NCBI RefSeq assembly: GCF_002949735.1
Contig: NZ_CP026681.1
Location: forward strand, 7,780,501-7,844,500
DNA length: 64,000 nucleotides
Reading direction: 5' to 3'
DNA from: Nostoc sp. 'Peltigera membranacea cyanobiont' N6
Lineage (GTDB): Bacteria; Cyanobacteriota; Cyanobacteriia; Cyanobacteriales; Nostocaceae
The position numbers were made by a program, and so were the translations under genes. Positions 26,331-35,187 of the stretch are shown here, piece after piece. The notes beneath the pieces are model-generated. The model was not told the origin of the DNA, did not search any database, and saw only the letters and a list, made by a program, of their open reading frames with translations. Numbering within the stretch: position 1 is the first letter of the stretch; every line of letters starts with the position of its first letter.

Positions 26331-26642
26331 TTAGATAACAACTGCTAAAATGTCTTTTTCAGAAAGCAGTACATATTCTTCGGTGCCTAGCTTGATATCA
26401 GTGCCAGCGTACTTGGAGTACAGCACTTTATCGCCGACTTTAATTTCCAATTCTTGACGGCTACCGTCGTCGTTACGCTTCCCAGGACCAAGGGCAACGA
26501 CTTCCCCTACCTGGGGCTTTTCCTTGGCGGTATCGGGCAAATACAGACCACCTGCGGTCTTTTCCTCTGAGGCGTTCACTTTTACGAAAACGCGATCGCT
26601 CAAAGGTTTAACAGTAGAAACGCTTAAAGATAAGGCTGCCAT
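26331..26642 (-). CDS. groES: Co-chaperonin GroES (Hsp10)
   Basis: A 103-residue lid of the GroEL chamber: VKPLSDRVFVKVNASEEKTAGGLYLPDTAKEKPQVGEVVALGPGK with the mobile-loop region EEKTAGGLYLPD. The C-terminal GTDIKLGTEEYVLLSEKDILAVV is also diagnostic. A GGAGA ribosome binding site precedes the ATG and the CIRCE operator lies 19 bases upstream of it. Confidence 0.97.
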   Translation of the reverse strand: MAALSLSVSTVKPLSDRVFVKVNASEEKTAGGLYLPDTAKEKPQVGEVVALGPGKRNDDGSRQELEIKVGDKVLYSKYAGTDIKLGTEEYVLLSEKDILAVVI

Positions 26643-26660
26643 AATTATTTTCTCCAGAGA

Positions 26661-26687
26661 TTAGCACTCTCAACCCCTGAGTGCTAA
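26661..26687 (-). promoter_or_regulatory. CIRCE operator (HrcA binding site)
   Basis: TTAGCACTC, nine bases, GAGTGCTAA: an exact match to the CIRCE consensus. It lies in the groES 5' untranslated region, where HrcA would repress the groESL operon until heat shock. The remainder of 26688-26965 holds no gene. Confidence 0.97.
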
Positions 26688-26965
26688 TCTACCGAAAATT
26701 AGCATCCGATGGCAAGAATTCCTTTAGTACGGGTTCCCGAACTAGGAGAGCGTTGATGTACTTAAGTATAAATGCCTAATTATTTTTACTCTGCGGGTTC
26801 TGTCCTGTAAGTTACGTATATTTTTATATGGTAAAAGGGAGTCGGGAGTTGGGAGTAGTGAAGAGTTTTCCCAATTATCAATGCCCAAGACCTCATTCCC
26901 TTCTCAGTCAACTTTATTTGCAAACCTTGCAAATTGTTATAGAACTGTAATCAGGGAGCCGCTCG

Positions 26966-27376
26966 ATGAGTAACAATACAGTGATCCAGCCCAGCCACCA
27001 AATCCCCAAATCCACTAAATCTCTAGAATATAAGCCCCTGAGTAATTGTGTAGAAAGTTTAGGACTTGCAAAGATTCAGCGACACATTTTTATTTGCGCT
27101 GACCAGACAATTGCTAATTGCCGCTCAAAACGAGCTAGTCTGGAATCCAGGGAATACTTAAAAGGGCGACTTAAAGAGTTAAAACTTGATGAGCCGCAAC
27201 AGAATTATCCCTTATGCGTCTATGGAACTAAAGCCAACTGCTTGCGTGTTTGTTGTTCTGGACTCATAATGGTGGTTTACCCTGATGGTGTCTGGTATCG
27301 CCAAGCAAAATTGGAAGTTATTGAGCGGATCGTTCAAGAACACTTAATAGGCAATAAGGTGGTAGTAAGAATATGA
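26966..27376 (+). CDS. Thioredoxin-like [2Fe-2S] ferredoxin-domain protein
   Basis: A 136-residue protein with an N-terminal polar leader of about 40 residues. A thioredoxin-like 2Fe-2S domain follows: QRHIFICADQTIANCRSKR near residue 39, then CVYGTKANCLRVCCSGLIMVVYPDGVWY near 82. The CxxxxxxxC and CxxxCC arrangement resembles Shethna-type and NuoE-type clusters. Electron-transfer role is inferred; partner unknown. GGGAG precedes the start. Confidence 0.8.
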   Translation: MSNNTVIQPSHQIPKSTKSLEYKPLSNCVESLGLAKIQRHIFICADQTIANCRSKRASLESREYLKGRLKELKLDEPQQNYPLCVYGTKANCLRVCCSGLIMVVYPDGVWYRQAKLEVIERIVQEHLIGNKVVVRI

Positions 27377-27385
27377 ATCTTTAAA

Positions 27386-27456
27386 CCATCCTTTGCCAGA
27401 AACTTCCCTAGTTTCTTGTGAACCCCTCATCGAGGCTTGGCAACCGAAGGATATGG
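27386..27456 (+). ncRNA. Candidate structured RNA (three-way junction)
   Basis: ATCCTT (27388-27393) pairs with AAGGAT (27447-27452), and TGCC (27394-27397) with GGCA (27439-27442), leaving an ACCG bulge. Inside are two hairpins: AGAAACT/AGTTTCT (27398-27404 with 27410-27416) and CCTC/GAGG (27425-27428 with 27432-27435). It begins just after the ferredoxin-like gene and about 315 bases before the response-regulator gene. No T run follows, so it is not a plain terminator. It could be a leader element, an mRNA-processing structure or chance. Confidence 0.3.
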
Positions 27457-27769
27457 TAGAGCAGTAAGCTTTAAGAAAGTGCGGGTTGGTTTTGAGGTAG
27501 GGTCATCTTTAAGCCAATACTTACTTGTGAGTTAGAAGGATTATTATTTAATCAGTGTTTTTTCGCCCGCCACTTTCAATGCGATATATAATAGCGCATT
27601 ATAGATACTACTGCTATACGTATCCTTGCTGGACTTTTGCTATCGAGCTACTAGTCTCTTGAAAGTGCTCGGCATTTTTGAGGTTTCGAGACAGCAAAGG
27701 CAAGTTAAGTAGGAAAAAGGACAATATCTCGAAATAACCCACCATAGAGGATAAATATTCAAGACTTTG
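27457..27769. other. Intergenic leader before the LuxR-type response regulator
   Basis: About 310 bases with no supportable gene; probably contains the promoter of the response regulator. A 70-codon minus-strand frame here is not convincing. Confidence 0.4.
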
Positions 27770-28447
27770 ATGGACCGAAGCGCGACAAGTGCCACTGCTA
27801 TGAAAGAGCCCAGCATGAAAGATCACAAACGACTTCTATTGATTGATGATGACCCTAACCTCATCTTGCTGGTGAAGGATTACTTAGAATTCCGGGGATA
27901 CGAAGTCATCACCGCCGAAAATGGACGTGAAGCTCTGGAAATTTTAGAGCAAGATGTTCCAGACATGATTATCTGCGACGTGATGATGCCGGAAATGGAC
28001 GGATATACTTTTGTGGAACAAGTCCGGCAAAACGAACGCACCAGTTGGATTCCGGTTCTTTTCCTTTCAGCTAAGGGACAAAGTGCAGACCGAGTTAAGG
28101 GTCTGAATAAAGGTGCTGATGTTTATATGGTCAAGCCCTTTGAACCAGAAGAACTCGTAGCACAAGTTGAATCCTCACTGAAACAAACTATCCGTTGGAA
28201 AGAACACCAAGCGAAAGGAGGCGAAAACGGTTCCCGCATCCAGGTTCCCTTCGATGTGCAATTAACCCCAACCGAACTGAAAGTAGTCCAGTTTGTCGCT
28301 AGGGGTTTAGCTAACCGAGAAATTGCTGAAGAACTAAATGTTAGTCAGCGCACGGTTGAAAGCCATGTGTCCAATATGTTGGGCAAAACTAATCTCCACA
28401 ACCGCACTGAACTAGCGCGGTGGGCGATTGAAAATCAAATGGCTTAA
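27770..28447 (+). CDS. NarL/LuxR-type response regulator
   Basis: DNA-binding response regulator. The receiver (about residues 20-140 of the longest frame) has LLLIDDDPN, IICDVMMPEMDGYTF with the phosphoacceptor aspartate, and VKPFEPEELVAQV. The C-terminal LuxR helix-turn-helix spans about 165-225 (LTPTELKVVQFVARGLANREIAEELNVSQRTVESHVSNMLGKTNL). ATGs at 27770, 27800 and 27815 are all possible; the last gives MKDHKRLLLIDDD, closest to the domain edge. No kinase is adjacent. The family is common in cyanobacteria; I cannot assign a specific gene name. Confidence 0.85.
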   Translation: MDRSATSATAMKEPSMKDHKRLLLIDDDPNLILLVKDYLEFRGYEVITAENGREALEILEQDVPDMIICDVMMPEMDGYTFVEQVRQNERTSWIPVLFLSAKGQSADRVKGLNKGADVYMVKPFEPEELVAQVESSLKQTIRWKEHQAKGGENGSRIQVPFDVQLTPTELKVVQFVARGLANREIAEELNVSQRTVESHVSNMLGKTNLHNRTELARWAIENQMA

Positions 28448-28449
28448 AC

Positions 28450-28522
28450 AAAGTTAAGAGTTAAAAGTTAGGAGTTATGAACTATGAATTTTTTAACTTC
28501 TAACTCCTAACTCCTAACTAAG
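28450..28522. repeat. TTAGGAG inverted heptamer array
   Basis: AGTTAAGAGTTAAAAGTTAG units face ACTTCTAACTCCTAACTCCT units across a short spacer, forming a long hairpin between the convergent response-regulator and NIL-domain genes. Confidence 0.6.
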
Positions 28523-28524
28523 AT

Positions 28525-28833
28525 TTACCACCCATCTTCTTCAGGGCTGGATTGGTGCAAAACTTCTAAATCTAGTTCATCCAAGTAAGTTAGGGCACTT
28601 TCAATCTGGGAAATAGTTCCCCGCAGTTCCAGGTCGAAACAGCTGCATTCTGGCACATTTACGCTTATTTGAGCCGCAGCAATAATTACTGTGACACCAT
28701 AGTGAGAAGTCAGTCGTGAAATGACTGGTTCTTCATGTAAGTCTTTAGGAATGCGAACTTGGATGCAAGTTTGGGTGCGTCTATTATCTAAAATATCTGT
28801 ATTAGATTTGACTTCTTTATTTGGAATTGCCAT
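28525..28833 (-). CDS. NIL-domain protein
   Basis: A 102-residue protein consisting of a NIL domain (the ACT-like substrate-binding domain found at the C-terminus of methionine-type ABC ATPases): QVRIPKDLHEEPVISRLTSHYGVTVIIAAAQIS near residue 26, then FDLELRGTISQIESALTYLDELDLEV. The C-terminus is acidic. Stand-alone NIL proteins may be allosteric sensors; sulfur or methionine relation is only a family-level guess. Confidence 0.75.
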   Translation of the reverse strand: MAIPNKEVKSNTDILDNRRTQTCIQVRIPKDLHEEPVISRLTSHYGVTVIIAAAQISVNVPECSCFDLELRGTISQIESALTYLDELDLEVLHQSSPEEDGW

Positions 28834-29087
28834 TCTAGCTTTCTACTCGACTTCTGGGATGAAAGTTTTGCTTTGCACAATTCTTTTAACACTAACGTCA
28901 CTTATCCCATGCACGCAAGCTGTAGCAAATGATTTATAATTCATCATTAGATTCGATGATATAAATTATGGATTGCGATCGCGTATAAGAATTATAGATT
29001 TCTTAACTTATGATTTTTGGTGGAAGTCATTAGTAGCAATGACTAATAAGTTCGCTTTCTCTACGGCAATTCAAGAAAACTGATGAG

Positions 29088-30482
29088 TTAAGTGTTGCTT
29101 TTATGATTAACGGGTAACGCTATTGGAATTTCAATTGCAAATTCCGTTCCATAACCAAGTTCAGACTTTAGCTGGATATTGCCATCATGTTTCTCAATAA
29201 TTTGATGGCTAATTGCTAAACCTAATCCCGTTCCTTTGTTGATAGGTTTGGTTGTAAAAAAAGGATCGAATATCTTACTTTGGATCTCGGAATCTATTCC
29301 ATTACCATTATCTCTGAATGTGATTATGATTGTTTCCAATTCGGTTACTTCAGTTTTAATCACAATTTGCTTTTGGTGATGATTATCTAACTCTAGTAAA
29401 GCATCAATGCCATTACTAAGGATATTCATGAATACTTGGTTTAGTTGGGCTGGATAACATTGAACTGATGGAAGATTACCATATTTTTTAATAATTTCAA
29501 TTTTTTGCTGTAGCCGATGATTTAAAAGTAATAAAGTACTTTCAATACCGTCATGAATATTAACAGCTTTTTTATCTGATTGATCGAGTCGAGAAAAGTT
29601 TCTGAGTGACAGCACAATGTCACGAATCCGATCGGTTCCTATCCTCATGGATGAAAGAATTTTTGGTAAATCCTCTATGATAAAATCCAAGTTAAAATCA
29701 CCATACTCATCTTCCAATGTAGGTAAGGATTCAGGATATTTTTCTTGATATAGTTCAATTAAATTTAAAAGACAATTTACATGGTTATTAAGATGATTAA
29801 AATTGCCATGAATAAAATTAACAGGATTATTAATTTCGTGGGCTAAACCTGCAACCATCCTACCCAAGCTAGACATTTTCTCAGTTTGAACTAATTGAAC
29901 TTGGGTAGTTTGTAATTCCCGTAAGGTATGTTCTAACTGTTGTGCTTGAAGTTCGGCAGTAGCAGTTGCGGTCGTGAGTGCTTTGAGGTTATTGTATGCC
30001 TTGGAATGATAACGAATACGGGCAATTAACTCAACTGCATCGGGTAACTTAATTAGGTAGTCATTTGCACCCTCAGCAAAGGCATCGGCTTTCAACTTTG
30101 CTTCTTCTTTACTGGATAGCATGACGATAGGAATATCACGAGTTACTGGATGAGATCGAAACCAACGCAGTAGCATTAACCCATCGATATCTGGCATGAT
30201 CATATCCAAGAAGATCGTCGTTGGTTCTATGGCGATCGCATCTTGAATAGCTTTTGCTGGATTACTTGTGTAGTGAAGGGAAATATCTGTTTCTGTCGCA
30301 ATCATCCGACGAAAGGCTTCGCTGATAATTACCTGATCGTCAATTAGCAAAAGTCTGACTGCGGATATTTTGGAATCTGGAATAAATGGCACATTTTGTG
30401 GGGTTTGTGCTTCACTCCACTTTGGTGATGATATTCCTGTCTTTGGAGATATTTGTGAGAGTGCTGTTTCTTGCAGGTTCAT
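29088..30482 (-). CDS. WspR-like receiver fused to a histidine kinase (REC-HisKA-HATPase_c)
   Basis: A 464-residue soluble protein. The receiver at about 42-165 has the acidic pair IDD (48-49), phospho-Asp93 in FLDMIMPDIDG, and the run EGANDYLIKLPDAVELIARIRYHSKAY. That last run is strikingly like the receiver of WspR, the diguanylate cyclase of Wsp systems. After a coiled coil (170-205) comes a HisKA domain with His215 (AGLAHEINNPVNF) and an HATPase_c domain (NILSNGIDALL, FRDNGNGID, TTKPINKGTGLGLAI). There is no GGDEF domain. It is the last gene of a Wsp-like cluster, so it probably takes phosphate from the CheA hybrid, with output passed to an unknown partner. Confidence 0.88.
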   Translation of the reverse strand: MNLQETALSQISPKTGISSPKWSEAQTPQNVPFIPDSKISAVRLLLIDDQVIISEAFRRMIATETDISLHYTSNPAKAIQDAIAIEPTTIFLDMIMPDIDGLMLLRWFRSHPVTRDIPIVMLSSKEEAKLKADAFAEGANDYLIKLPDAVELIARIRYHSKAYNNLKALTTATATAELQAQQLEHTLRELQTTQVQLVQTEKMSSLGRMVAGLAHEINNPVNFIHGNFNHLNNHVNCLLNLIELYQEKYPESLPTLEDEYGDFNLDFIIEDLPKILSSMRIGTDRIRDIVLSLRNFSRLDQSDKKAVNIHDGIESTLLLLNHRLQQKIEIIKKYGNLPSVQCYPAQLNQVFMNILSNGIDALLELDNHHQKQIVIKTEVTELETIIITFRDNGNGIDSEIQSKIFDPFFTTKPINKGTGLGLAISHQIIEKHDGNIQLKSELGYGTEFAIEIPIALPVNHKSNT

Positions 30483-30728
30483 TTAGCACCTCTAAGTGGT
30501 GTTTGTTTAAAAAATGACAAACTAATAGATGAAATTAATTAATTTATGATGTCACAATTGTATCATAGTATAGCAGTATAGATGGTAATTTGAAATACTT
30601 CGTAAAGGTATTTTAATAATTAGTCCAATTTGGATCGACTGATTATTCTAAGATATTCAAGGTGAATCCTAAGGAAATTAGATAGTATAATCAAGTAATT
30701 AGACATTAAGTATTTATCCGTAAATGTG

Positions 30729-31703
30729 CTAGGATAAAAACTTTATACAGGCTGGTGCGATCGCCTCAACTGGCAAAACCTCGACCGCAGCTTTTAATTC
30801 CACTGCTACTTTCGGCATACCATAGACAACGCAAGTTTTGAGGTCTTGAGCAATAGTATGCCAACCTGCTTCGCGCAATTGTTTTAAGCCTTGAGCGCCA
30901 TCTCCACCCATCCCCGTCAGCAACGTCCCAACCCCCTTTCCAGTCCAATTTTTAGCCACACTGTTGAAGAAAACATCAACTGATGGACGATAGGAAAGTA
31001 GTGGTTCTTTGTCATAGCCAAGGGTGAGATCGGGACGCATCACTAAATGAAGATTTGTGCCGGCAATCAGAACTTTAGCGGGCTGTGGTGTAGAAGCTGC
31101 GATCGCTAGTTGCACAGGCAGAGGAATTTGCTCATTCAACCAGGCGGCAAAACCTTGGACAAATTGGGCATCTATATGCTGAACAACTATTACAGCCGCA
31201 GGAAAATCTTGGGGAAATTGCGAGAGAATAGTTGTCAATGCTTGGGGGCCACCAGTGGAAGCCCCGATAACAATTAGGGGTGGAAGTGATTTTGAGTGAT
31301 GGACAGGTAGCGATCGCCGATGTGAAGATTTGCCAATTAAACGGGCGATCGCGGCAATTTTATTTAGTAGCCCATCATCACCGAAAATTGGCGTATTGAT
31401 GGCATCCAAGGCTCCATAACCCATTGCTTAAAAAACCTTGGCTGCATAGCGATTAACGCTAGCTGTCACCATGACAATCGCGCAGGGAGATTGCCTCATG
31501 ATATGCCGTGTAGCTTCTACTCCATCCATACTAGGCATCAGCACATCCATCAAAATTAAGTCGGGAGTATCAGCCGCACATTTGCTTACAGCTTCCGCAC
31601 CATCATAGGCAACCCACGCCAGCTTGTAATCTGGTATTTTTACCACAGCCCGGCGCAGTACTTCTACAGCCATGAACATATCGTTAGCGATCGCAATTCT
31701 CAC
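30729..31703 (-). pseudogene. cheB: CheB protein-glutamate methylesterase gene with one in-frame stop
   Basis: The receiver domain (from 31703: IANDMFM, Asp53 in LILMDVLMPSMDG) ends at a TAA at 31428-31430. Translation in the same frame resumes at once as GCA ATG GGT (MGYGALDAI...), giving an intact CheB catalytic domain with GASTGGPQAL (Ser), VVQHID (His) and LLTGMGGDGAQGL (Asp). Replacing TAA by GAA gives the normal family sequence KVFEAMGYGALD. So either the gene is broken by a point mutation, or the receiver and methylesterase are made separately by re-initiation at the ATG three bases after the stop codon. CheB removes methyl groups from the MCP adaptor; this is the WspF position. Confidence 0.85.
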
Positions 31704-31759
31704 AAATTATGGCATTTCTCCAAAATAACGCTACAAATACAACATTTAAATCTAGCTTT

Positions 31760-31798
31760 CTTAATTACGAATTACGAATTACGAATTACGAATTATTA
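31760..31798. repeat. ACGAATT heptamer array
   Basis: Four to five tandem ACGAATT units lie between the CheA hybrid gene and cheB, ending just at the cheA stop codon. Confidence 0.85.
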
Positions 31799-34057
31799 TC
31801 AAGCCTCTCCAATTAAATCAATCACCGCCTTTAACAGAGTGTCATCATGAAAGCTGCTCTTAGTTAAGTAGTAGTCTGCACCTGCTTCTAACCCTTGCAA
31901 TCTGTCTTCTTCCCGGTCTTTGTAAGAAACGATAATCACAGGTATTTGCTTCAACTTGGCATGAGTTTTTATCTGGCTGGTGAGTTCAAAGCCGTTCATC
32001 CGGGGCATATCAATATCTGTCACCACCAAGTCATAATCGCCACTGCGGATTGCATTCCAACCATCAATGCCATTAACCGCCACTTCAGCTTTGTAACCGT
32101 TGTTTTCCAAAAGTTTGCGCTCCATTTCGCGCACAGTGATTGAATCATCCACCACTAACACTCGCTTGTAAGTTTTGGTAACTGCCTGATGAGCAGACTG
32201 ATTTACCTGAGAAAGTTGTCCGCTGGAAAACACCTTCGCAATGGAACGGACTAAATCTTCGACATCGACAATCAACACCGGGGAACCATCATCCATCAGG
32301 GCGGCGGCGCTAATATTCGGGACTTTACCAAGGCGGGGATCTAAAGGGCGGACAACCAAATTGCACTCACCGAGAAACCGATCTACAACTAATCCATAAC
32401 GATTGAAGCGATCGCTAATTACAATCACTGATAGCGATTCTATATTCACCGCAGGCGAGGCTAACTCTAAAACTTGACTTGCTAAAATCAACTCCACAGG
32501 TTGATTATTTATGACGAAAAATGGGCGATTTTCCGATACAGCAATCTTAGACTTCGATAATATCAACACCTCTTCAATACGTGTCAGTCCAAAAGCATAA
32601 GGTTCGCCAGCAATTTCCACCAACAGGGTGCGAATCACTGATAGCGTCAGCGGTAACTGCAAGTGAAAGGTCATGCCCCTTCCCAACACAGAAACCGCCC
32701 GTAGCGTGCCGCCAACTTCCCGCACTGTGCTATGGGCGATATCTAGCCCCACACCTCTACCCGAAATTTCAGTTACAGTTTGGGTTGTGGAGAAACCAGG
32801 CAAAAATAAGAATTCCATCAACTCAACTTCGGTAAGTTGGGCTGCCATTTCCGGGTTTGTCAGTTGTTTGCCGATGATAACTTGGCGCAAAAACTCGATA
32901 TCGATTCCCCGCCCATCATCTGCAACGGTGATAAACAGCATTCCGGCGCGATGGGTAACTTCAATCCGAATAATTCCTTCTTCTGGCTTTCCTGCTGCTA
33001 GACGTTCTTGGGGCAATTCAATGCCATGATCGATCGCATTCCGCAGGATATGAGTCAACGGAGCTTCCAAACGTTCTAGAATATCTCGATCTACCAAAGT
33101 AGACTTACCAACGATTTCCAGTTTCACCCGTTTACTCAATTGTCTAGCTAAGTCGCGCACCATTCGCGGAAATCCCTGTCCCCCATCCGCAAAGGAACAC
33201 ATTCGAGTAGCAATAACTTCTTGATATAGGCGCTGGGCAAGGTTAGCAGAACGCTGAGAAAATTGTTCTAGTTCGTTTTGGCGATCGCTCATCATCTGGT
33301 AACATTCGTTAGCTTTTTGATGAGTTGCACTCAAGGTTTCTTTAATTTGCCGATCCAGATGATAGTTGCCCAATAACTCCTGCAACTTCTCCAGCAAGTT
33401 GGACAATTCCCCCTGATTGCTTCTCAGTTTCAGCAAAGAGTTAGCAAATGGTTCTAATAAATTCGCCTCAACTAAAGACTCTCCTGCTAAACCCATTAAG
33501 CGATTCAGATTTTCAGTACTCATTCGCACCGCCCGATTTTGAGTGATGCCCAGTTCTTCTAATGGGGATGGGGAAATCAGGGTTGTCTGTTGGTTGTCTT
33601 CTAACTGCGCTGTTGTTACTAGGGGATGAATTTCTGTAGAGGTTGCCTCTAGAGTTAGGATATTAGCGATCGCACTCACCAATGATTGAATGCCAACATC
33701 TTCTAACATCTGCAAATTTGGGTTGGCTGTAACCGTTTCCGCTATCCGCAGGAGCATATCTACCCCTTGCAACAATACATCAATGCGATCGGCAGTTAAG
33801 GTAACTTTTCCCTCTTGAGCCGCCACAAAGCAGTCTTCCATAACGTGGGCAAGGTTGACAGCCGGATCGATTTGGACAATTCGCGCAGCGCCTTTGATGC
33901 AATGGGCTGCCCGCATTAAAGCTGCCAATTCTGGTTGGGGATCGGGCTTGGTTTCCAGTGCCAACAGGCGATCGTTCAATACCACAACTTGAGCTTTTAC
34001 TTCCATGTTGAATAAATCAAGCAAGGAAAGATTGCTGACATCAAATTCTTCTAACAT
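31799..34057 (-). CDS. CheA-type hybrid histidine kinase with C-terminal receiver (WspE-like)
   Basis: This 752-residue kinase is the signal-processing core of the chemosensory cluster. Domains in order: Hpt with His52 (RAAHCIKGAARIV); dimerisation helices with HATPase (LTHILRNAIDHGIELPQERLA, DDGRGID, FLPGFSTTQTVTEISGRGVGLD) at about 330-480; a CheW-like domain at about 480-610 (LTLSVIRTLLVEI, DRFLGECNLVV); and a receiver at about 630-752 (VLVVDDSITVREMERKLL, phospho-Asp in VVTDIDMPRMNG, then K in YLTKSS). The architecture equals WspE. Neighbouring genes supply its MCP, two CheW couplers, CheR and CheB. Confidence 0.92.
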   Translation of the reverse strand: MLEEFDVSNLSLLDLFNMEVKAQVVVLNDRLLALETKPDPQPELAALMRAAHCIKGAARIVQIDPAVNLAHVMEDCFVAAQEGKVTLTADRIDVLLQGVDMLLRIAETVTANPNLQMLEDVGIQSLVSAIANILTLEATSTEIHPLVTTAQLEDNQQTTLISPSPLEELGITQNRAVRMSTENLNRLMGLAGESLVEANLLEPFANSLLKLRSNQGELSNLLEKLQELLGNYHLDRQIKETLSATHQKANECYQMMSDRQNELEQFSQRSANLAQRLYQEVIATRMCSFADGGQGFPRMVRDLARQLSKRVKLEIVGKSTLVDRDILERLEAPLTHILRNAIDHGIELPQERLAAGKPEEGIIRIEVTHRAGMLFITVADDGRGIDIEFLRQVIIGKQLTNPEMAAQLTEVELMEFLFLPGFSTTQTVTEISGRGVGLDIAHSTVREVGGTLRAVSVLGRGMTFHLQLPLTLSVIRTLLVEIAGEPYAFGLTRIEEVLILSKSKIAVSENRPFFVINNQPVELILASQVLELASPAVNIESLSVIVISDRFNRYGLVVDRFLGECNLVVRPLDPRLGKVPNISAAALMDDGSPVLIVDVEDLVRSIAKVFSSGQLSQVNQSAHQAVTKTYKRVLVVDDSITVREMERKLLENNGYKAEVAVNGIDGWNAIRSGDYDLVVTDIDMPRMNGFELTSQIKTHAKLKQIPVIIVSYKDREEDRLQGLEAGADYYLTKSSFHDDTLLKAVIDLIGEA

Positions 34058-34120
34058 TACTGCACCTTCCTAGACACACCGATTCATTAATCCTGGAAGA
34101 ACCTCTCTCCCTCTACCCCT

Positions 34121-34400
34121 CTCCTACGAGGCTATGGTGTATACACAAGTCTTTTCATCTGCACGTTTATTGCATCGCCCTACACGTTTGTTGCATTGCC
34201 CTGCACGTTTGTTGCATTGCCCTGCACGTTTGTTGCATCGCCCTACACGTTTGTTGCATTGCCCTGCACGTTTGTTGCATCGCCTTGCATCTTTGTTGCA
34301 TCGACCTGCATCTTTGTTGCATCGACCTACAAAAATTAACCCACCCTACGTTACGCAGCAACTTTAAAAGACTTGTGTATACACAGTAGCTCCTACGAGG
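34121..34400. repeat. Inverted-repeat-bounded array of eight 21-bp units
   Basis: The left end (34121-34155, containing GTGTATACACAAGTCTTTT) is mirrored by the right end (34366-34400, AAAAGACTTGTGTATACAC). Between them, 34159-34326 holds eight tandem 21-bp units of the type CTGCACGTTTGTTGCATCGC-C with A/G, C/T and G/C variants. The unit length keeps frames open on both strands (a 77-codon plus frame and a 64-codon minus frame), but these are low-complexity and not credible genes. It separates the WspD-like gene from the CheA hybrid gene. Confidence 0.85.
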
Positions 34401-34461
34401 AGAGAAGAGTTTAGCTCCCCCTTCCCTTGTAGGGAAGGGGGTTGGGGGGTTAGGTTTTTGA

Positions 34462-35178
34462 TTACAGCACCTTCCTAGCTAAGGTGGTGAATAACAATTC
34501 ATCATCCAAATAACTGACACTGTGCGATCGCGCCTGTGACACGCCAGGTTGCCAGTGAAATAACCCTTTAGTATAAGTTTGAGTCAGACTCTTAGGCGGA
34601 TCTTGTAACTCATCCCGGTGAAATCGGTGTACTCCATAAAGTTCATCTACACCAAACACCCAAGTTTTATCTGCTTTTTCCAGCACCACCATGCGCGAAT
34701 ACACCACTGAACTGAGGGTTTGTACTGCTGTATCGGCAGCTTCGAGATTCAACAAATCGCTCAAAGAGATACACAATCGCAATTCACCTCGGATACTTAC
34801 CAATCCCCGCAAGATTTGGTTGCTGCGATGCGGTATGGTATGAACCAGACTGGGAGGAGAAATTTCTTTGAAGATTTGGGCAGAAAGTGCCAGCCATTCC
34901 CGTTGTAGACGAAAAATCACAACTGTGATTTGAGTGGTGGCTAAAGTAGCGGATATTTGGGAATTTTCATCAGTTCTAGATTTAGCGAGTAACTCAGTCC
35001 ACTGATGGCGATAATCTTCAGGTATGGAGCGCTCTAGCAAATAGCGTCCAGCAGTAGAGTAAACGGGGCAATTGCGGCAATGGGTATAGGTGGCTAATTG
35101 GGGACAAGAGCGATCGCCCTCAATGCCGATAAAATTCCAACAACGTTCAATATTTAATGGCGTAGCGATCGGGTTCAT
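34462..35178 (-). CDS. CheW-domain coupling protein with N-terminal Cys cluster (WspD-like)
   Basis: A 238-residue coupling protein. Residues 10-45 carry four cysteines (Cys13, 25, 34, 37: ERCW, RSCPQL, THCRNCPVYS), a pattern also seen in WspD proteins and suggestive of metal or redox binding. The CheW domain follows at about 85-235 (FRLQREWLALSAQIFKEIS, ILRGLVSIRGELRLCISLSDLL). It starts nine bases after the MCP stop codon, so the two are translationally linked. It would bridge the MCP and the CheA hybrid. Confidence 0.85.
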   Translation of the reverse strand: MNPIATPLNIERCWNFIGIEGDRSCPQLATYTHCRNCPVYSTAGRYLLERSIPEDYRHQWTELLAKSRTDENSQISATLATTQITVVIFRLQREWLALSAQIFKEISPPSLVHTIPHRSNQILRGLVSIRGELRLCISLSDLLNLEAADTAVQTLSSVVYSRMVVLEKADKTWVFGVDELYGVHRFHRDELQDPPKSLTQTYTKGLFHWQPGVSQARSHSVSYLDDELLFTTLARKVL

Positions 35179-35187
35179 AAGGGCTGC

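Noticed and set aside
27430..27456. GGCAACC as part of a SAM-I riboswitch
   Set aside because: The upstream conserved CTTATCAAGAG and GGAGGGA parts and the downstream pairing partners are absent; the next gene is not in sulfur metabolism.
34159..34326. Resemblance to a CRISPR array
   Set aside because: Units are contiguous with no unique spacers and no cas genes are present.
34134..34367. Open frames on both strands across the 21-bp array
   Set aside because: Low-complexity products (LLHRPTR and MQQTCRA repeats) explained fully by a repeat unit of 21 bases; no start signals.
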